Shown one piece after another: positions 30,039 through 41,503 of a stretch of 64,000 bases of DNA (positions are counted from its first letter, which is position 1; the number at the start of each line of letters is the position of its first letter). Source of the stretch: Linderina pennispora (taxonomy: Eukaryota; Kickxellomycota; Kickxellomycetes; Kickxellales; Kickxellaceae). Both the position numbers and the translations under genes were made by a program. The notes under the pieces were generated by a model. The model was not told where the DNA came from. It ran no database searches and worked only from the letters and a program-made list of their open reading frames with translations. The stretch covers positions 992,001 through 1,056,000 of the forward strand of contig NW_024468254.1 in the NCBI RefSeq assembly GCF_002104995.1, given 5' to 3'.

Positions 30039-31231
30039 CGTAGTTGAGGCTTCTGGGGATTGAAGGTGAAATCTAATAGCGATTGAGTACAGGAAAAGAA
30101 AAGGCTGTCGAAATTGCGAATTTGAAACCGGGTGTATTTTCCGTCCTCTTTTCTGCTATCTCTTGTGGGCACCCCAGAGCCATTTGGCCCTTCCCCTGCT
30201 GTGCCAGCAGCGCTGGCGCTGTGCACCAGCCTGCCAGGAAAAAGCCCACAGGCAACTGATAGCAGCGTGATCCAACGCTGTGATGCATCTGCAGATTAGC
30301 TGATTTGGATCCACATCACGAGCTATTGATGGCTGTGATTGGGCACTGATGCCGACATTGGCCAGGCGACTGGGTGCAAAAGCTATAGGCAAATGAGCGG
30401 AGAACCTGGTCCCAACATGTTCCTTTATGAGGAAAGAAGGACGCGCTTTTCGTTTGTGCTGCCATCGCAGACACATTTCCGTCGCTTCGCGTTCCACCTG
30501 CCAAACCGGCTGTGCACCCTCAGCTAATCTCGTTGTGCGCAGTCTGCTGCAGCCCGGTGCCAGCGATAGCAGCAACAACAAAGCCTTCGCACATCCGATT
30601 ATGCGTGTCCATTCTGCTGGGCATCAGGCGGTAATTAGTGCCATCGATGACAGACTAGTGCATTGTCCAGCCCGGGATTGTTTGCATTCTTGAAAAGGGA
30701 AAAAGAGCTTCGGTTGCGGCGAGCGCCGATGCCAGGCAATCTAAAAATACAGCGGGCAGCTGCACAGACAAAGCCAGGATGATTTATGAGCTCACTGCGG
30801 ATCGGCTTGATACCATCACCATGTCGGGGAAGGGCTAGTGAGAAAAGGCGATATACATGCAGAGGTGTGCATGACTGAGAAAAGACCGTATGCGGTCCCA
30901 GGGCCGGGAGGTGCATCAGCGGGAGTCTGCGCATAGGCGACTAGTGTTCAAAAATCCCGCCTGCCAAGAGAGACTACTACTGACCAAGGACCATCAAAGT
31001 TATGATTGAGGGGTGGGGCTTTTGTTTACTAAAAAAGCGAGCGGTGATCTGGAGAATGGTTGAGCTGCCGGGTCTTGCCACATGGCTACCATGCTCGATT
31101 TGGTGCAGCACCGAGTGCAACATTTTATTTTCTGTGGACGAAAAAAGCCGGGAGCGCACGAAATCTACGAGTGCTGTCGTTGGGGGAGGACCTTTTATTC
31201 CTGATACCTAGCATACACGCTTCTCAAACCT

Positions 31232-31240
31232 TATATAAAA
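31232..31240 (+). promoter_or_regulatory. TATA box of the orphan gene
   Basis: TATATAAAA about 400 bp upstream of the ATG at 31638; the long leader is T/C-rich. Confidence 0.55.
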
Positions 31241-31248
31241 CCGCCAGA

Positions 31249-31269
31249 CCGCCCGACCATGCCGGGCGG
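31249..31269. promoter_or_regulatory. GC-rich inverted repeat near the predicted transcription start
   Basis: CCGCCCG, a 7-bp spacer, then CGGGCGG. The dyad lies 9-29 bp downstream of the TATA element, where transcription would begin, and could be a regulator site or an RNA hairpin. Confidence 0.4.
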
Positions 31270-31637
31270 GTTTTTCCAAGACACCTTTTATTCTCTTTCT
31301 CAGTATTTTATTAATAACTCCCCGAGCAGCTTATGCCCTTTTCCTGGTTGCAAACATAGCACCTTGTTGGAAGCCTACTGCGTTTACTGCCCAGCCCTCG
31401 CCAGATCGCATTATTTTAACCACACAAACCATCTGCCTCCCCCCGTTGTTCGTATTCAACCTTCGCCCATTCTCCTGACGTGCTACTTTTCTTTGCTCTC
31501 CTTCTCCTTTTTTGATAATCGACTTGCTGCAGTTACCACGCCCCTACTCTCTTCCCACCCTCTCCAACGACTTGCCAAATACTCTGTATATGCTATAACT
31601 CTTTCCCACATTTTCCACACATCCACACATTTTTATA

Positions 31638-33542
31638 ATGAATATCTTTCGCAGAAAGCGCGATGCGGTAGCAGCGGCAACCAGCCAAGCCGCAACCGCC
31701 TTTGAGGAAGCCGAGGATCTGCATGACAACCATGCGACTGTTTTTGAATACACCGCAAAGCCAGCTAAGCGCCGGACATATTTCTCGTCTCTGCGCAGCA
31801 GCCCGCCGGCAGCAGACTCGCTGCAGCACCCAAAGCCCGCAGTCATCCACTCGCACATGGAGATTGACCAGACACTGGTAACGCACGACTTGCCGGTGCG
31901 GCGCAGCTTCCTGGGCATAAAGTTCACGCATGATAAGCACTCGACGCTGCGGGGCAAAAAGTCCAAGGGCCTGATGCGGCGGTGGCAGCACGACGAGGGC
32001 GGCAGCAGCGGCAGCAGCGGCAGCAGCAGCGAGGGAGACTCAGATGACACGCTGGCAACAAAGGAGCCGCGGGAACTGGAGCGCAGCACAATCCGTGGTT
32101 CCGCTCCGGGGCGGCAGCTCTCGGCGTATGCGGGCAAGGATATTAATTGTGCGCTCCCGCCGGCAGCATCTCCCAAATTACATCAGGTCCAGATGGCCAG
32201 CAGCGCAATGGCCAGCAGCTGTCACGAGGATCGAGGAGCCCACCACATGGCCACCTCATCAGCGGAATCGGGTGCGCCAGCAGCAGCAGGACCCGGTGTG
32301 GTTGGGGCCACTGCTGGATCCAGTGTACAGCACCAGCAGCACCAGTACACTGCTGGCTCCGGGTCAGCAGTGGGCTATAGCCCGGGTCAAGCTGGCAGCA
32401 GGGTTTCTGTGCTGGGTGGGGGGCAGCGTACACTGAGCCTGGCCCGGAAGACCGCCATGCCAGCCACCACCAACAGGCATCACCCAGCACTGGTCCCCAA
32501 GCCGGCGCCAGTGGCCAAGTCCCCACTTCTCAATATCGGCTTTCGGCATCACCACCACAGGCACTATAGGTCCAATGCGTCTGGTTCGCCGACCACTAGC
32601 CCAGAGCTCACGCCAACCACCTCTGACACGCGCCAGACGCACGCCAAGAGCAAGCCCAGAGTCCACGACGGCGATGCCTACGAAGGCACTGGTGCGCTTA
32701 GTGGGATCCTGGCACCACCCCCGCCCTCGGCACACGAACAGCAGAAGATGGATGCATGGGCAGCCGACGACGACGACGTCTCAAACTACGAGTACGACGT
32801 CTCGGGGGCGTTTTACGATATGCCGTCGCTGCCCAAGACAACAGCGGGCGACATTGGCGACCGCTATGCTCTGGCAGCTACGGTGAGCGGCAGCTCGTCT
32901 AAGCAGCAGCAGAAGCGCCACGACAGGCGTGGGTGCAGTTTCTCCAGCATCTCGCCTACAAGCCGGCTGTCGTCCAGCTCGACAGTGATCGAGAGCGATG
33001 AGCTGACGGCAGAGCAGCTCAAGCGCATCTTTGTGGCCAGCGCGCGCAAGCTGCGGTGGCAGAAGCCGCAGCGGGGGATCTCGGGGCTCATGCACATCCG
33101 CAACACGATGGCGCAGGCCAACACGCGGTACATGGCCCGCATGGGAGGCGAGCGGCTGGACAAGTACCAGCAGGTGATTGTCTCGCTCAGCGACCTGTAT
33201 ACAAACGAGGGCAGTGTGCCTAGCGCCAACCGATGCGATGGGTTGTACACGCTGCGATCTGCAGGCGCACAATGGCGTGTGGATAGCGCGGCCCCCAGCC
33301 AGGGCTCCCAGATGGTGATGAGTCGGGACCAGCGGGCTGGCGAGGCCAGCGAATCAGATTCAGGCGTCGATCAGTCGCCGATTGCGGATTCGGAGCTGCT
33401 GGGGTTCGGCAGTGGTGACTTGGTGTCACTGGTACCAGTGCGACTTGGCGAGCAGGCGCCCGTGTACCGGCCCAGGCGCCGCAGGGGTGCAGCGCGGCGC
33501 GGCAACTACCTGATGCCGCTGCCAGCCATCCCCGTCCAGTGA
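31638..33542 (+). CDS. Orphan, mostly disordered protein
   Basis: A 634-aa protein in which I recognise no domain. It starts with a basic patch (RRKRD) and has long Ser-, Gly- and Gln-rich stretches with short repeats (SGSSGSSSE, HQQHQYTAG, HHHHRHYRS). Two regions look more ordered: about 70-120 (ATHDLPVRRSFLGIKFTHD-like) and about 450-520, predicted helical (LTAEQLKRIFVASARKLRW, then MHIRNTMAQANTRYMARMGG). The C-terminus is basic (RPRRRRGAARRG). Codon use and the absence of stops over 1.9 kb support it as a real gene. A signalling or cytoskeletal scaffold is possible, but the function is unknown. Confidence 0.7.
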   Translation: MNIFRRKRDAVAAATSQAATAFEEAEDLHDNHATVFEYTAKPAKRRTYFSSLRSSPPAADSLQHPKPAVIHSHMEIDQTLVTHDLPVRRSFLGIKFTHDKHSTLRGKKSKGLMRRWQHDEGGSSGSSGSSSEGDSDDTLATKEPRELERSTIRGSAPGRQLSAYAGKDINCALPPAASPKLHQVQMASSAMASSCHEDRGAHHMATSSAESGAPAAAGPGVVGATAGSSVQHQQHQYTAGSGSAVGYSPGQAGSRVSVLGGGQRTLSLARKTAMPATTNRHHPALVPKPAPVAKSPLLNIGFRHHHHRHYRSNASGSPTTSPELTPTTSDTRQTHAKSKPRVHDGDAYEGTGALSGILAPPPPSAHEQQKMDAWAADDDDVSNYEYDVSGAFYDMPSLPKTTAGDIGDRYALAATVSGSSSKQQQKRHDRRGCSFSSISPTSRLSSSSTVIESDELTAEQLKRIFVASARKLRWQKPQRGISGLMHIRNTMAQANTRYMARMGGERLDKYQQVIVSLSDLYTNEGSVPSANRCDGLYTLRSAGAQWRVDSAAPSQGSQMVMSRDQRAGEASESDSGVDQSPIADSELLGFGSGDLVSLVPVRLGEQAPVYRPRRRRGAARRGNYLMPLPAIPVQ

Positions 33543-34395
33543 GATGGATGGGTTTTATGTAACTTTTATGTTTGTTTTTTCCTCTTGTGTATTAAATGCT
33601 TTAGAACCTTTTTTCATTTCAGCAGACCGCAAAAGGGGCCGGGAAAGCCAGTCTGTGTCTGCAGGCCAAGACGCGTATTAATAGGCATTGAAAGTGACAT
33701 GTGGGTAATTTGAGCCCCCGTAGATATTGAACACCCACGGTCAGACAGTCTGCAAACAATAATAGTGGGCACAATTGTTTTGCGCCAACAATAGGCCAAG
33801 GTCACCACAAAGGGCCGGGAATCTTATGCGAGACCTTTCTGCCAAAATGGTCCTTTCTAGGCACTCTCCTTTACCTAGCCGCGCAAGTCCGATAGCGCCC
33901 AATAGGATGCCGTGTATTGTTGCAAGTGTTTTTCTCAAACGACCATGTCTATATTCCTATACACATGTGCTTGAGAACAGCAGATATTCAGTGTGGTAAG
34001 GTGCGAGCCAGGTGAAACCCGCCAGGAAATAGAAAAATCATGCTGAAATGCCTAGAGATGAGGGGGAAGGGAACAGAATAAGGAAGGGGGAGTGTGGGCG
34101 ACGTGCAAAACATGTATTTCCCAGCGGATGATCCCTGTACGCTTTAATGAATAAGCGCTTTGGCGTGCTCCACGAAGCGGTGTTTTTTATTTTGCGAACA
34201 CGCACAGGCACGAATTATAAAGCTAGTTTTCCGTGCTTCGCGTCTTATCCAGGCAGTTTGTCTTCTCTTTTTCTCCCCCCTTCATCGAGCTATTTCTTTT
34301 TCACTTTCATTTTTTTTTACTTTTTGCACCCCCTCCTGGCCTTTCATTTCACTTTTTCTATTCTCTTCACATTCCATTTCCTTTCTTTTTATCTC
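33543..34395. other. Intergenic region upstream of the RRM gene
   Basis: About 850 bp. The last 150 bp is a strongly pyrimidine-rich leader of the RRM gene. No other feature recognised. Confidence 0.5.
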
Positions 34396-36283
34396 ATGGC
34401 TGACGAAATCACCACGATTTTTGTTGTCGGGTTCCCCGACGACATGAAGGAGCGCGAGTTCCAAAATATGTTTACGTTTTCGCCGGGGTTCGAGGCGGCC
34501 ACGCTCAAGGTGCCGGGTCCCGAAGAGTCGATCGACAAAGACGGGAACCTGCAGAAGAAGCAAATTGTAAGTTTTGGCGCAGTAGTTTTGCCCCTCGCTT
34601 GCTCGTTGATTGTCTGGGAAGTATCCCAGATACCTGTGGCTCGATGGCGGGCTTGTTCCCTTCGCCCCTTCCTTCCCCCACATTTTTTGTGTGTTCGCCG
34701 AGCCTTTTTCCTGTGGCTTGGGAATGAGTGGGTAAGAGCGCCCCTCCCCCACATTTTCCTAGCTGAAGTGCTTATTAAAGGAACGCGTTTCCGTGATGAA
34801 GGATGTCTACCACATGGGAGTTCGTTGGCCCTCCCCCGTCTGCCATTGTGAAAAAACCCCAACACATGGTAGGGGCAGCCAAAGCGCATGTTTCTCCACA
34901 CGTCAAGCTAACCATAGAAATATTTGCTTTGCGTAGATTGGGTTTGCAAAGTTTCATACACGGCTCGAGGCCCTGGAAGCGCGGGATATTCTGACTGGAC
35001 GCAAGGTGGATGCCGATAAAAACTGCGTGCTGAAGGCAGAGATGGCCAAGAAGAACCTGCACACGAAGCGGGGGCTGTCGTCGCTGGGGGCCCTGGCAAC
35101 GGGCACCACGGCGACCTTCGGGCTAGACAGCCCCTCGACCGTGCTCAGCGGGTACCAGCAGGTGCCGATGACAGCGGGGCTGTCGACAGCGGGACTGCAG
35201 ACAGCCGGCCTGCAGACGCCGCTGGCGCCAAGCGCGCTGCTGGCGAGCCGGCCAGAGAAGCTCCGAATTGCGTCGATGCGCAGCTTCAATCCGTTCAACG
35301 ACGGGTCGTTGCAGTCAGCGCCGGTGCTGGGGAACGGGCGACAGTTCCAGCTGCGGCAGGACCAGTACACGTCGGCGTTTGCAGAGGCGTCGGGCGGGTT
35401 CTACCAGAACGAGCTGTCGGCGCTGGAGTCAGCGAATTCCTCGGCAGCCCCGACGCCGCATCCGGCTGGCAGGCGCGGGTCCGTGCACGGGGCGCTGGCT
35501 GAGGAGGCGCCCAAGCCGAAGCAGGGCGCGCGGCCGGTGCTGGACCTGGCGGCGCTGCAGCCGCACCTGAACAGCATGCACGTGGGTGCGCCGAAGCCGC
35601 CGGGCTCGGCCTTGAGCATTCCGTACTCGGCACTGGCGAGCGCCGGGCTGCTGGGTCCGACGACGCCCGGGCTGGTGTTGCCTATGGCGACCACGCGCAG
35701 CGTCAACTCGAACGACCAGAACCCGCCGTGCAATACTTTGTACGTGGGCAATCTGCCGGTGGGCGCGTCTGAGGAGGAGCTGAAGCTGGTGTTCCGCAAT
35801 GCCCCCGGATACAAGCGCATGTCGTTCCGCACCAAGCCCAACTCCGGGCCCATGTGCTTTGTCGAGTTCGAGGCAATCGACTACGCGACGCTGGCCATGC
35901 ATGAGCTGGACGGCCGCAAGCTGTCGAGCTCCGTTGGCGGCGGCATCCGGCTGTCGTACTCGAAGAACCCGCTGGGCGTGCGCTCGCAGGCGCACAGCGC
36001 TTACCCATATGCGTCGCCGATCAACCCGTCGTTTGGCGTCGGCTCGTCGCCGTCCCCCACCGCCTCGTCGGTGGCTTCGCAGGGTACGCCCAAGACGCCT
36101 GCGGCCTCGGTCGACCAGCCGTCGTCCGCTCCGTCCCCCACCCACAGCATCTCGGCCGAGATGCCGCCCAAGGACGCCCTGTCGTTCCTGCACCAGCCCA
36201 TCCACCAGCTGCACAAGCAAGCCAAGGATACTCCCAAGCCCGCGTCGCCTGTGCCTGGCGCCGAAATCGCTGCATCCGAGTAA
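34396..36283 (+). CDS. Two-RRM RNA-binding protein, WHI3/Scw1 family
   Basis: Exons are 34396-34566 and 34937-36283, giving 505 aa; the 370-bp intron (GTAAGT...GCGTAG) interrupts the first RRM. RRM1 spans about residues 5-100 (IFVVGFP as RNP2, IIGFAKF as RNP1). A ~180-residue disordered linker follows. RRM2 spans about 300-385 (TLYVGNLP as RNP2, MCFVEF as RNP1, then LDGRKLSSSVGGGIRLSYSKNPLG). This RRM2 is characteristic of budding-yeast Whi3/Whi4, fission-yeast Scw1 and animal RBPMS, mRNA-binding regulators of cell size, cell wall integrity or differentiation. The intron has no stop-free continuation, so splicing is required. Confidence 0.85.
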
Positions 36284-37231
36284 TATCCTCCTCCCATTCC
36301 ACATGTCCCACATGCCCACATCCCCCATCAGCCCTCATGCAACTCAAAATAACGCACACACACGGAGGGGTTGTCCACTCTACTTCTCACTCTCCCTCCC
36401 CTCTCGCCCATTCCGTAACATCTAGCTTCCCTCTCCCCTATTCTCTCCTCCTGCGTCTTTTAAGTGTTCACATCTATTTTCCCTGCGTCCAATCTCCTAG
36501 TGTTTTCAATTATATAAGTTTCTGCTCACTCACACCAATGGCCCAGGTCCTGGCGACTCCAGCTCCCCTGGTACCGCTCTGATATCCCCCCAACGGTTTT
36601 TCTTTTTTGGTCTGGATTCTCACAACCCGCTCCTGCTTGACACGATCTGCTGGAGACGACTCGCTGCCCATTGGCTGAGCCGCAGATAGAGCCGGCTCGG
36701 CCAGCCATTGTGGATCACCCGCGCATCCCCGGCTCACCCAACAGAAGCAGAAATCCTGCTGTTCCCGGATGCGGGGACTAGGCCGACCAGCCCACATTAT
36801 TTTGTGCTGGCGCAGAGAAAGAAAAAATTTTCACGCCCGCCTCCCGACTGGCAGTATGCGAGCCCAGATCGAGTATAAAAGAGGCTCGCTCTCCGCTGGC
36901 AAGAAATGATGCTGGGGCATCGACTTTACTCTCGTTTGCCCCCTTACTTTATTTCTCATCTAAAGAAACCCACCCAAACCGCTGCGCTTCTGCGACTTCC
37001 CGTCCTGCAATCAAGCACATCATCCAGAACCTCTGCTGGATCACACCTCTGCCCGGCAAAATAACTCCCTGCGCCAGTCCCGATCCTCTATAAACCACCC
37101 CGCTGGTTCCAAAAAGCCCTAAATCGTCGTCACTATCTGCACGCTCGTACATTTCGTCGGCAACGGAAACGTCAATCCACACCACTCTTTACACAAAAAT
37201 TCCCCGTCATTTCTACCCAAAATCACAAAAG
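36284..37231. promoter_or_regulatory. Promoter and leader of the IMP dehydrogenase gene
   Basis: About 950 bp. A TATAAAAG box at 36874-36881 lies ~350 bp before the ATG, so the leader is long and may contain an intron. Nothing else is supported. Confidence 0.55.
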
Positions 37232-38791
37232 ATGGACTACACGCTCGCTCATCAGGAACTCGAGAAGGCTGGCCACGATGGTCTGACCGCACACGAGCTG
37301 ATCGACCTCAAGGTGACTGGTGGTCTGACGTACAATGACTTCCTGGTCCTCCCCGGTTTCATCGACTTCCCGGCCGACATCGTTCCGCTGGACTCCAAGA
37401 TCACCCGCAACATCACGCTGAAGACGCCTCTGATGTCGTCGCCCATGGACACCGTCACCGAGTCGGAGATGGCGATTACCCTGGCGCTGCTGGGCGGTAT
37501 CGGCATTCTGCACAACAACTGCACACCCGACGAGCAGGCGGCGATGGTGCGCAAGGTCAAGAAGTACGAGAACGGCTTCATCACCGACCCGATCGTGCTG
37601 AGCGCCACGCACAAGATCAAGGACGTGCTGGACATCAAGCACCGTCTGGGCTTCGCCGGCATCCCGATCACTGACACGGGCAAGGTCGGCGGCAAGGTCG
37701 TTGGCATTGTGACGAACCGCGACATCCAGTTCCGCGAGGACATCGACACTCCGGTGTCCGAGGTCATGAGCACCAACGTGGTCACGGCTCACCACGGCGT
37801 GACGCTGGCGGAGGCTAACGAGATCCTGCGCACGTCCAAGAAGGGCAAGCTGCCGATCGTCGACGACAACGGCAGCCTTGTCTCGCTGGTGGCGCGCTCG
37901 GATCTGCTCAAGAACCGCGACTACCCGTGGGCCAGCAAGCACCCGGTGACGAAGCAGCTGCTTGTGGGCGCCGCCATCGGCACGCGCCCGGGCGACCGCG
38001 GACGCCTGGCGAAGCTCGTCGAGGCCGGCCTGGACGTGGTCGTCATTGACTCGTCGCAGGGCAACTCGTCGTTCCAGATCGAGATGGTCAAGCACATCAA
38101 GGAGACGTACAAGGACAAGGTTGACGTGATTGCCGGCAACGTGGTGACGCGCGACCAGGCGGCCAACCTGATTGCCGCGGGCGCCGACGGCCTGCGTATC
38201 GGTATGGGCTCGGGGTCGATCTGCATCACCCAGGAGGTCATGGCCGTGGGCCGCCCGCAGGGAACTGCTGTCTACCAGGTCTCCCAGTTTGCGCGCAAGT
38301 TTGGCGTGCCGACGGTTGCCGACGGCGGTATCAGCAACGTCGGCCACATTGCCAAGGCTCTGTCGCTCGGTGCGTCCTCGGTCATGATGGGCAGTCTGCT
38401 TGCAGGCACCACCGAGTCCCCCGGTGAGTACTTCTTCCTTGAGGGCAAGCGCCTGAAGAAGTACCGTGGTATGGGCTCGCTTGACGCCATGGAGAAGAAC
38501 GACTCGGACAACTCGGGCTCCCAGGCCCGCTACTTCTCCGAGTCGGACAAGGTCAAGGTCGCCCAGGGCGTCACCGGCGCCGTCGTCGACAAGGGCTCCA
38601 TCAAGCAGTTCATCCCGTACCTGATCACCGGCCTCCAGCACTCGCTCCAGGACATGGGTGTCCCGGGCCTGCCCCAGCTCTGGGAGTATGTCGATTCCGG
38701 CAAGGTCCGCTTCGAGCGCCGCTCGGCTGCTGCTCAGATCGAGGGCGGTGTCCATGATCTGTACCAGTACGAGAAGAGGCTGTACAAGTAA
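37232..38791 (+). CDS. IMD2: Inosine-5'-monophosphate dehydrogenase
   Basis: A 519-aa enzyme that oxidises IMP to XMP with NAD, the rate-limiting step of guanine nucleotide synthesis. The TIM barrel is interrupted at about 115-235 by a CBS-domain pair ([40 protein letters not shown]). The catalytic Cys is residue 331 in [11 protein letters not shown], the same number as in human IMPDH2. The mobile flap and K+ region follow ([12 protein letters not shown]). The length matches eukaryotic IMPDHs. The codon use is strongly C/G-ending, suggesting high expression. A 557-codon frame on the other strand is a shadow. Confidence 0.97.
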   Translation: MDYTLAHQELEKAGHDGLTAHELIDLKVTGGLTYNDFLVLPGFIDFPADIVPLDSKITRNITLKTPLMSSPMDTVTESEMAITLALLGGIGILHNNCTPDEQAAMVRKVKKYENGFITDPIVLSATHKIKDVLDIKHRLGFAGIPITDTGKVGGKVVGIVTNRDIQFREDIDTPVSEVMSTNVVTAHHGVTLAEANEILRTSKKGKLPIVDDNGSLVSLVARSDLLKNRDYPWASKHPVTKQLLVGAAIGTRPGDRGRLAKLVEAGLDVVVIDSSQGNSSFQIEMVKHIKETYKDKVDVIAGNVVTRDQAANLIAAGADGLRIGMGSGSICITQEVMAVGRPQGTAVYQVSQFARKFGVPTVADGGISNVGHIAKALSLGASSVMMGSLLAGTTESPGEYFFLEGKRLKKYRGMGSLDAMEKNDSDNSGSQARYFSESDKVKVAQGVTGAVVDKGSIKQFIPYLITGLQHSLQDMGVPGLPQLWEYVDSGKVRFERRSAAAQIEGGVHDLYQYEKRLYK

Positions 38792-38907
38792 ATAGCTAAA
38801 CTTTTCCCTCCAAAAGACACCCTTGGTCCAACCAGCAAAATTCCATTCAATATTATAATTTCCACTACTTTTACTTGCTGCCAGAGCCAGAGCCATTAAA
38901 TGTGAGG

Positions 38908-40551
38908 CTAGAGCTTTGCCATGCGCTTCTGCAACTCGCGCTCCTTCAGAATACGGCGGAGGATCTTTCCAGTCGTTGATTTTGGAATGGCATCAACGAT
39001 CTCAATTCCACCTCGCAGTCGCTTGTAACTAACAACACGTGAAGACAGCCACGAGTGAATCTCATCGACAATACCAGGCTTGTTGGCACCAGGTCGAATA
39101 ACCACAAAGCCTTTGGGAACCTCTGTAGCCTGGGCGTCGTCATAGATGCCAATGACTGCTGCGTCCAGAACTGCCGGATGATCGGTGAGCAGACCTTCGA
39201 GTTCAGCGGGCGGGATCTGGAAGCCCTTGTACTTGATCAGCTCCTTCTTGCGGTCAGTAATATAGTTGTAGCCATCCTTGTCAATGTACCCAATGTCGCC
39301 TGTGTGCAGATATCCATCCGAATCGATTGACTCTGCGGTAGCAGCCGGGCTTTTCAGATAGCCCACCATGATGTTGGGGCCACAGTAGCATAGCTCGCCG
39401 ACCTCGCCAGGACCAAGCTCTTTGCCATTCTCGTCGATAACCTTGGCCGACATATTACATAGAATCCTACCGGCCGATCCGTACACTACATCGGACATGG
39501 TAGCGCGGGCGACCGTTGGGCTTGTTTCAGATAGGCCATATCCCTGGCAAACCGGAAATCCCAGGACCTTCTGCGCCTCCTGCTGCAGTTCCCTGGAGAA
39601 CGGGGCTGCCCCACTAATGGCAAAAACAATGCTCGACAGGTCGTATTTCCTGGCAACTGGGCTCTTGGTCAGACCAAGAGTGACGGGCGGCACGAGGAGG
39701 GCAGCCCGAACGCGGTACTTTTGCACTAGCTGGCAGAACTTTTCAAGCTCAAACTGTGCCATGACCACAAGCGCATAACCCGAGCAGAGCTGATAGTGAA
39801 GAACACATGTCAACCCGTAGATGTGGAAGAATGGGAGGAAAGCGAGCGCGTGGGGTGTTTCCTCAATCTCAGTGAACCGCTTTGCACGCATCACATCGGT
39901 ATTATCGAATGCGCCATTCTGCAGGATGTTGGCGACGACGTTGCGATGACTGAGCATGACGCCCTTCGGATTGCCGCTGGTGCCGGAGCTGAAGACGATA
40001 AACGCAATTGTGCTCCCTGCCTCCTCTTTCGTGCGTAAATAGATGCGGGGAAAGGGCTTCGCTGAGAGTACATCAAAGATGCAATTTTCGCTGTCAAGCG
40101 TGAAAATGAAGCTGTCTGGAATGGACGACTCGGCGAGCTTGACTGCTTTTTTAATAGCTGTAACTTTTGAACCGATAGTGATTACAGCCCTGGCTTCTAT
40201 CAGCTTCAACTGGTGCGCAAGTTCGCGTGCAGTGTACTGAGGATTGGCTGTACAAACGACGCCACCAGCCATCTGAGCCGCCAAGGTAATTGCTGGGTAA
40301 TAAACGGTGTTTGGCAGCACCACCAGCAGAGTATCGCCATGCTTCAGACCAGTGTTATTGGCCAAGCCTGAGGCAAAGGCATATGTGAACTTTTCGAACT
40401 CGGCGAACGACAGGGTCTTTTGCTCGCTGATCAGGAACGGAATCTCGGGCTTTCGTCCAAACACGGTCCTCTTTGCGATCGTATCAAAAAAGAAGGTCGG
40501 GAGATCAACCGATGGAATGGGAATGCTTGGAAATGGGGAGTGAAAGAGCAT
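38908..40551 (-). CDS. 4-coumarate-CoA ligase-like acyl-CoA synthetase, peroxisomal
   Basis: A 547-aa ANL-superfamily enzyme that activates a carboxylate to its AMP ester and then the CoA thioester. The AMP-binding P-loop reads SSGTSGNPKGVMLSH at about 195-209. Other motifs are QGYGLSETSPT, then YLHTGDIGYID, the hinge DRKKELIKYKG, and the catalytic Lys near PKSTTGKILRR. The C-terminus is AKL, a type-1 peroxisomal targeting signal. The fungal 4CL-like group acts on fatty, aromatic or jasmonate-like acids; the substrate here is unknown. No intron is visible. It shares peroxisomal fate with the uricase encoded further downstream. Confidence 0.9.
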   Translation of the reverse strand: MLFHSPFPSIPIPSVDLPTFFFDTIAKRTVFGRKPEIPFLISEQKTLSFAEFEKFTYAFASGLANNTGLKHGDTLLVVLPNTVYYPAITLAAQMAGGVVCTANPQYTARELAHQLKLIEARAVITIGSKVTAIKKAVKLAESSIPDSFIFTLDSENCIFDVLSAKPFPRIYLRTKEEAGSTIAFIVFSSGTSGNPKGVMLSHRNVVANILQNGAFDNTDVMRAKRFTEIEETPHALAFLPFFHIYGLTCVLHYQLCSGYALVVMAQFELEKFCQLVQKYRVRAALLVPPVTLGLTKSPVARKYDLSSIVFAISGAAPFSRELQQEAQKVLGFPVCQGYGLSETSPTVARATMSDVVYGSAGRILCNMSAKVIDENGKELGPGEVGELCYCGPNIMVGYLKSPAATAESIDSDGYLHTGDIGYIDKDGYNYITDRKKELIKYKGFQIPPAELEGLLTDHPAVLDAAVIGIYDDAQATEVPKGFVVIRPGANKPGIVDEIHSWLSSRVVSYKRLRGGIEIVDAIPKSTTGKILRRILKERELQKRMAKL

Positions 40552-41503
40552 GGCAAAAGTTCAAATGCAAGTGGTAATAAGAAGTGTATGAGGTCTTGCA
40601 AGGAAACCCCAGAGACATACGTGTGCGGCTGGAACGTGTCTGGCACGCAATTCCTACACTCTGTCTGAAGAGTGCTGGAAACAACTGATTAGCCCCTTTT
40701 GGTGGCTAACAATGCTATTTGGTCGCTATTCACATCTGAATAGCTGGTGAACCTGAAAGGTGTATTTTTGAGTGGCGGTGGCATCTGCTCCACGTTCCTG
40801 ACTTGTTTAGTCCTGGCGTGGGTGTAGAGTGCTGGTATTATTCAGGTTGGCCACGCCACTACCGAGCTTGTGAGTGACTTGGCATAGGAGGTAATCTTTA
40901 CCTATATATAAGATTTTATAGTCTAAAAAGTGTCCGACCACCTGCTAGAGCCCTATTAATTGGTTAAAAAAAACTCGTAAACCTCAAAGCGAGTTCGGGT
41001 TACTTGCTCTGTAAACTCCTTTTGATCTTGTGCGGCATCTGACCTCATCGGTGAAACCAGGGTGACAGGCTGGTATTGTAGTGGTCACAAGTCTCCACTA
41101 GATATCTCCATTGGTTCGGCGCAAGAGCTGCTCTCATTGTCGGTCAGCCTGATAACTTCCATGGCGTCATCATGGTGGTCATCACCGGCTGCGCAACACT
41201 CTTAGGATATCTATTTATGAGCACCTATTGAATAAGGCCATATAGCTCTTCTAGCGGTCATGCAATATTTGTGGGTTTATTTTACAAATTAATTTCTTAT
41301 GAACATGCGTAAGCGGTAGTATTTGGGCCACAATGGGCCCAGTCTGTATAGACTGATTCAAGAGACTGTATCGGTGCTAAGGGCCCCAAGAACCATACAA
41401 GCCAGATCATTTTTAATAAAAAGTTCTTAATGCTATGCATACGCAATAAAGCAAAACCGAACAGCGTCATTTCTCTTCTTACTTTGCCTATTGAATTTCT
41501 CAA
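40552..41503. other. Intergenic region between the ligase gene and the Fanzor relic
   Basis: About 950 bp, AT-rich. It includes short inverted repeats (AGTCT...AGACT near 41340; GGGCC...GGCCC nearby) upstream of the Fanzor start. Terminal inverted repeats of a Fanzor-carrying transposon were looked for and not found by eye. Confidence 0.4.

Larger units (their letters stand above)
30039..31637. other. Long divergent intergenic region
   Basis: About 1.6 kb between ATP17 (minus) and the orphan gene (plus). It contains a TATATAAAA element at 31232-31240 and a GC-rich dyad at 31249-31269 just after it. A pyrimidine-rich leader precedes the ATG at 31638. No additional gene is supported. Confidence 0.5.

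Noticed and set aside
37223-38896. 557-codon open frame opposite IMP dehydrogenase
   Set aside because: Same codon-bias artefact; the composition is repetitive Leu/Val/Asp/Arg and the sense frame is a clear IMPDH.
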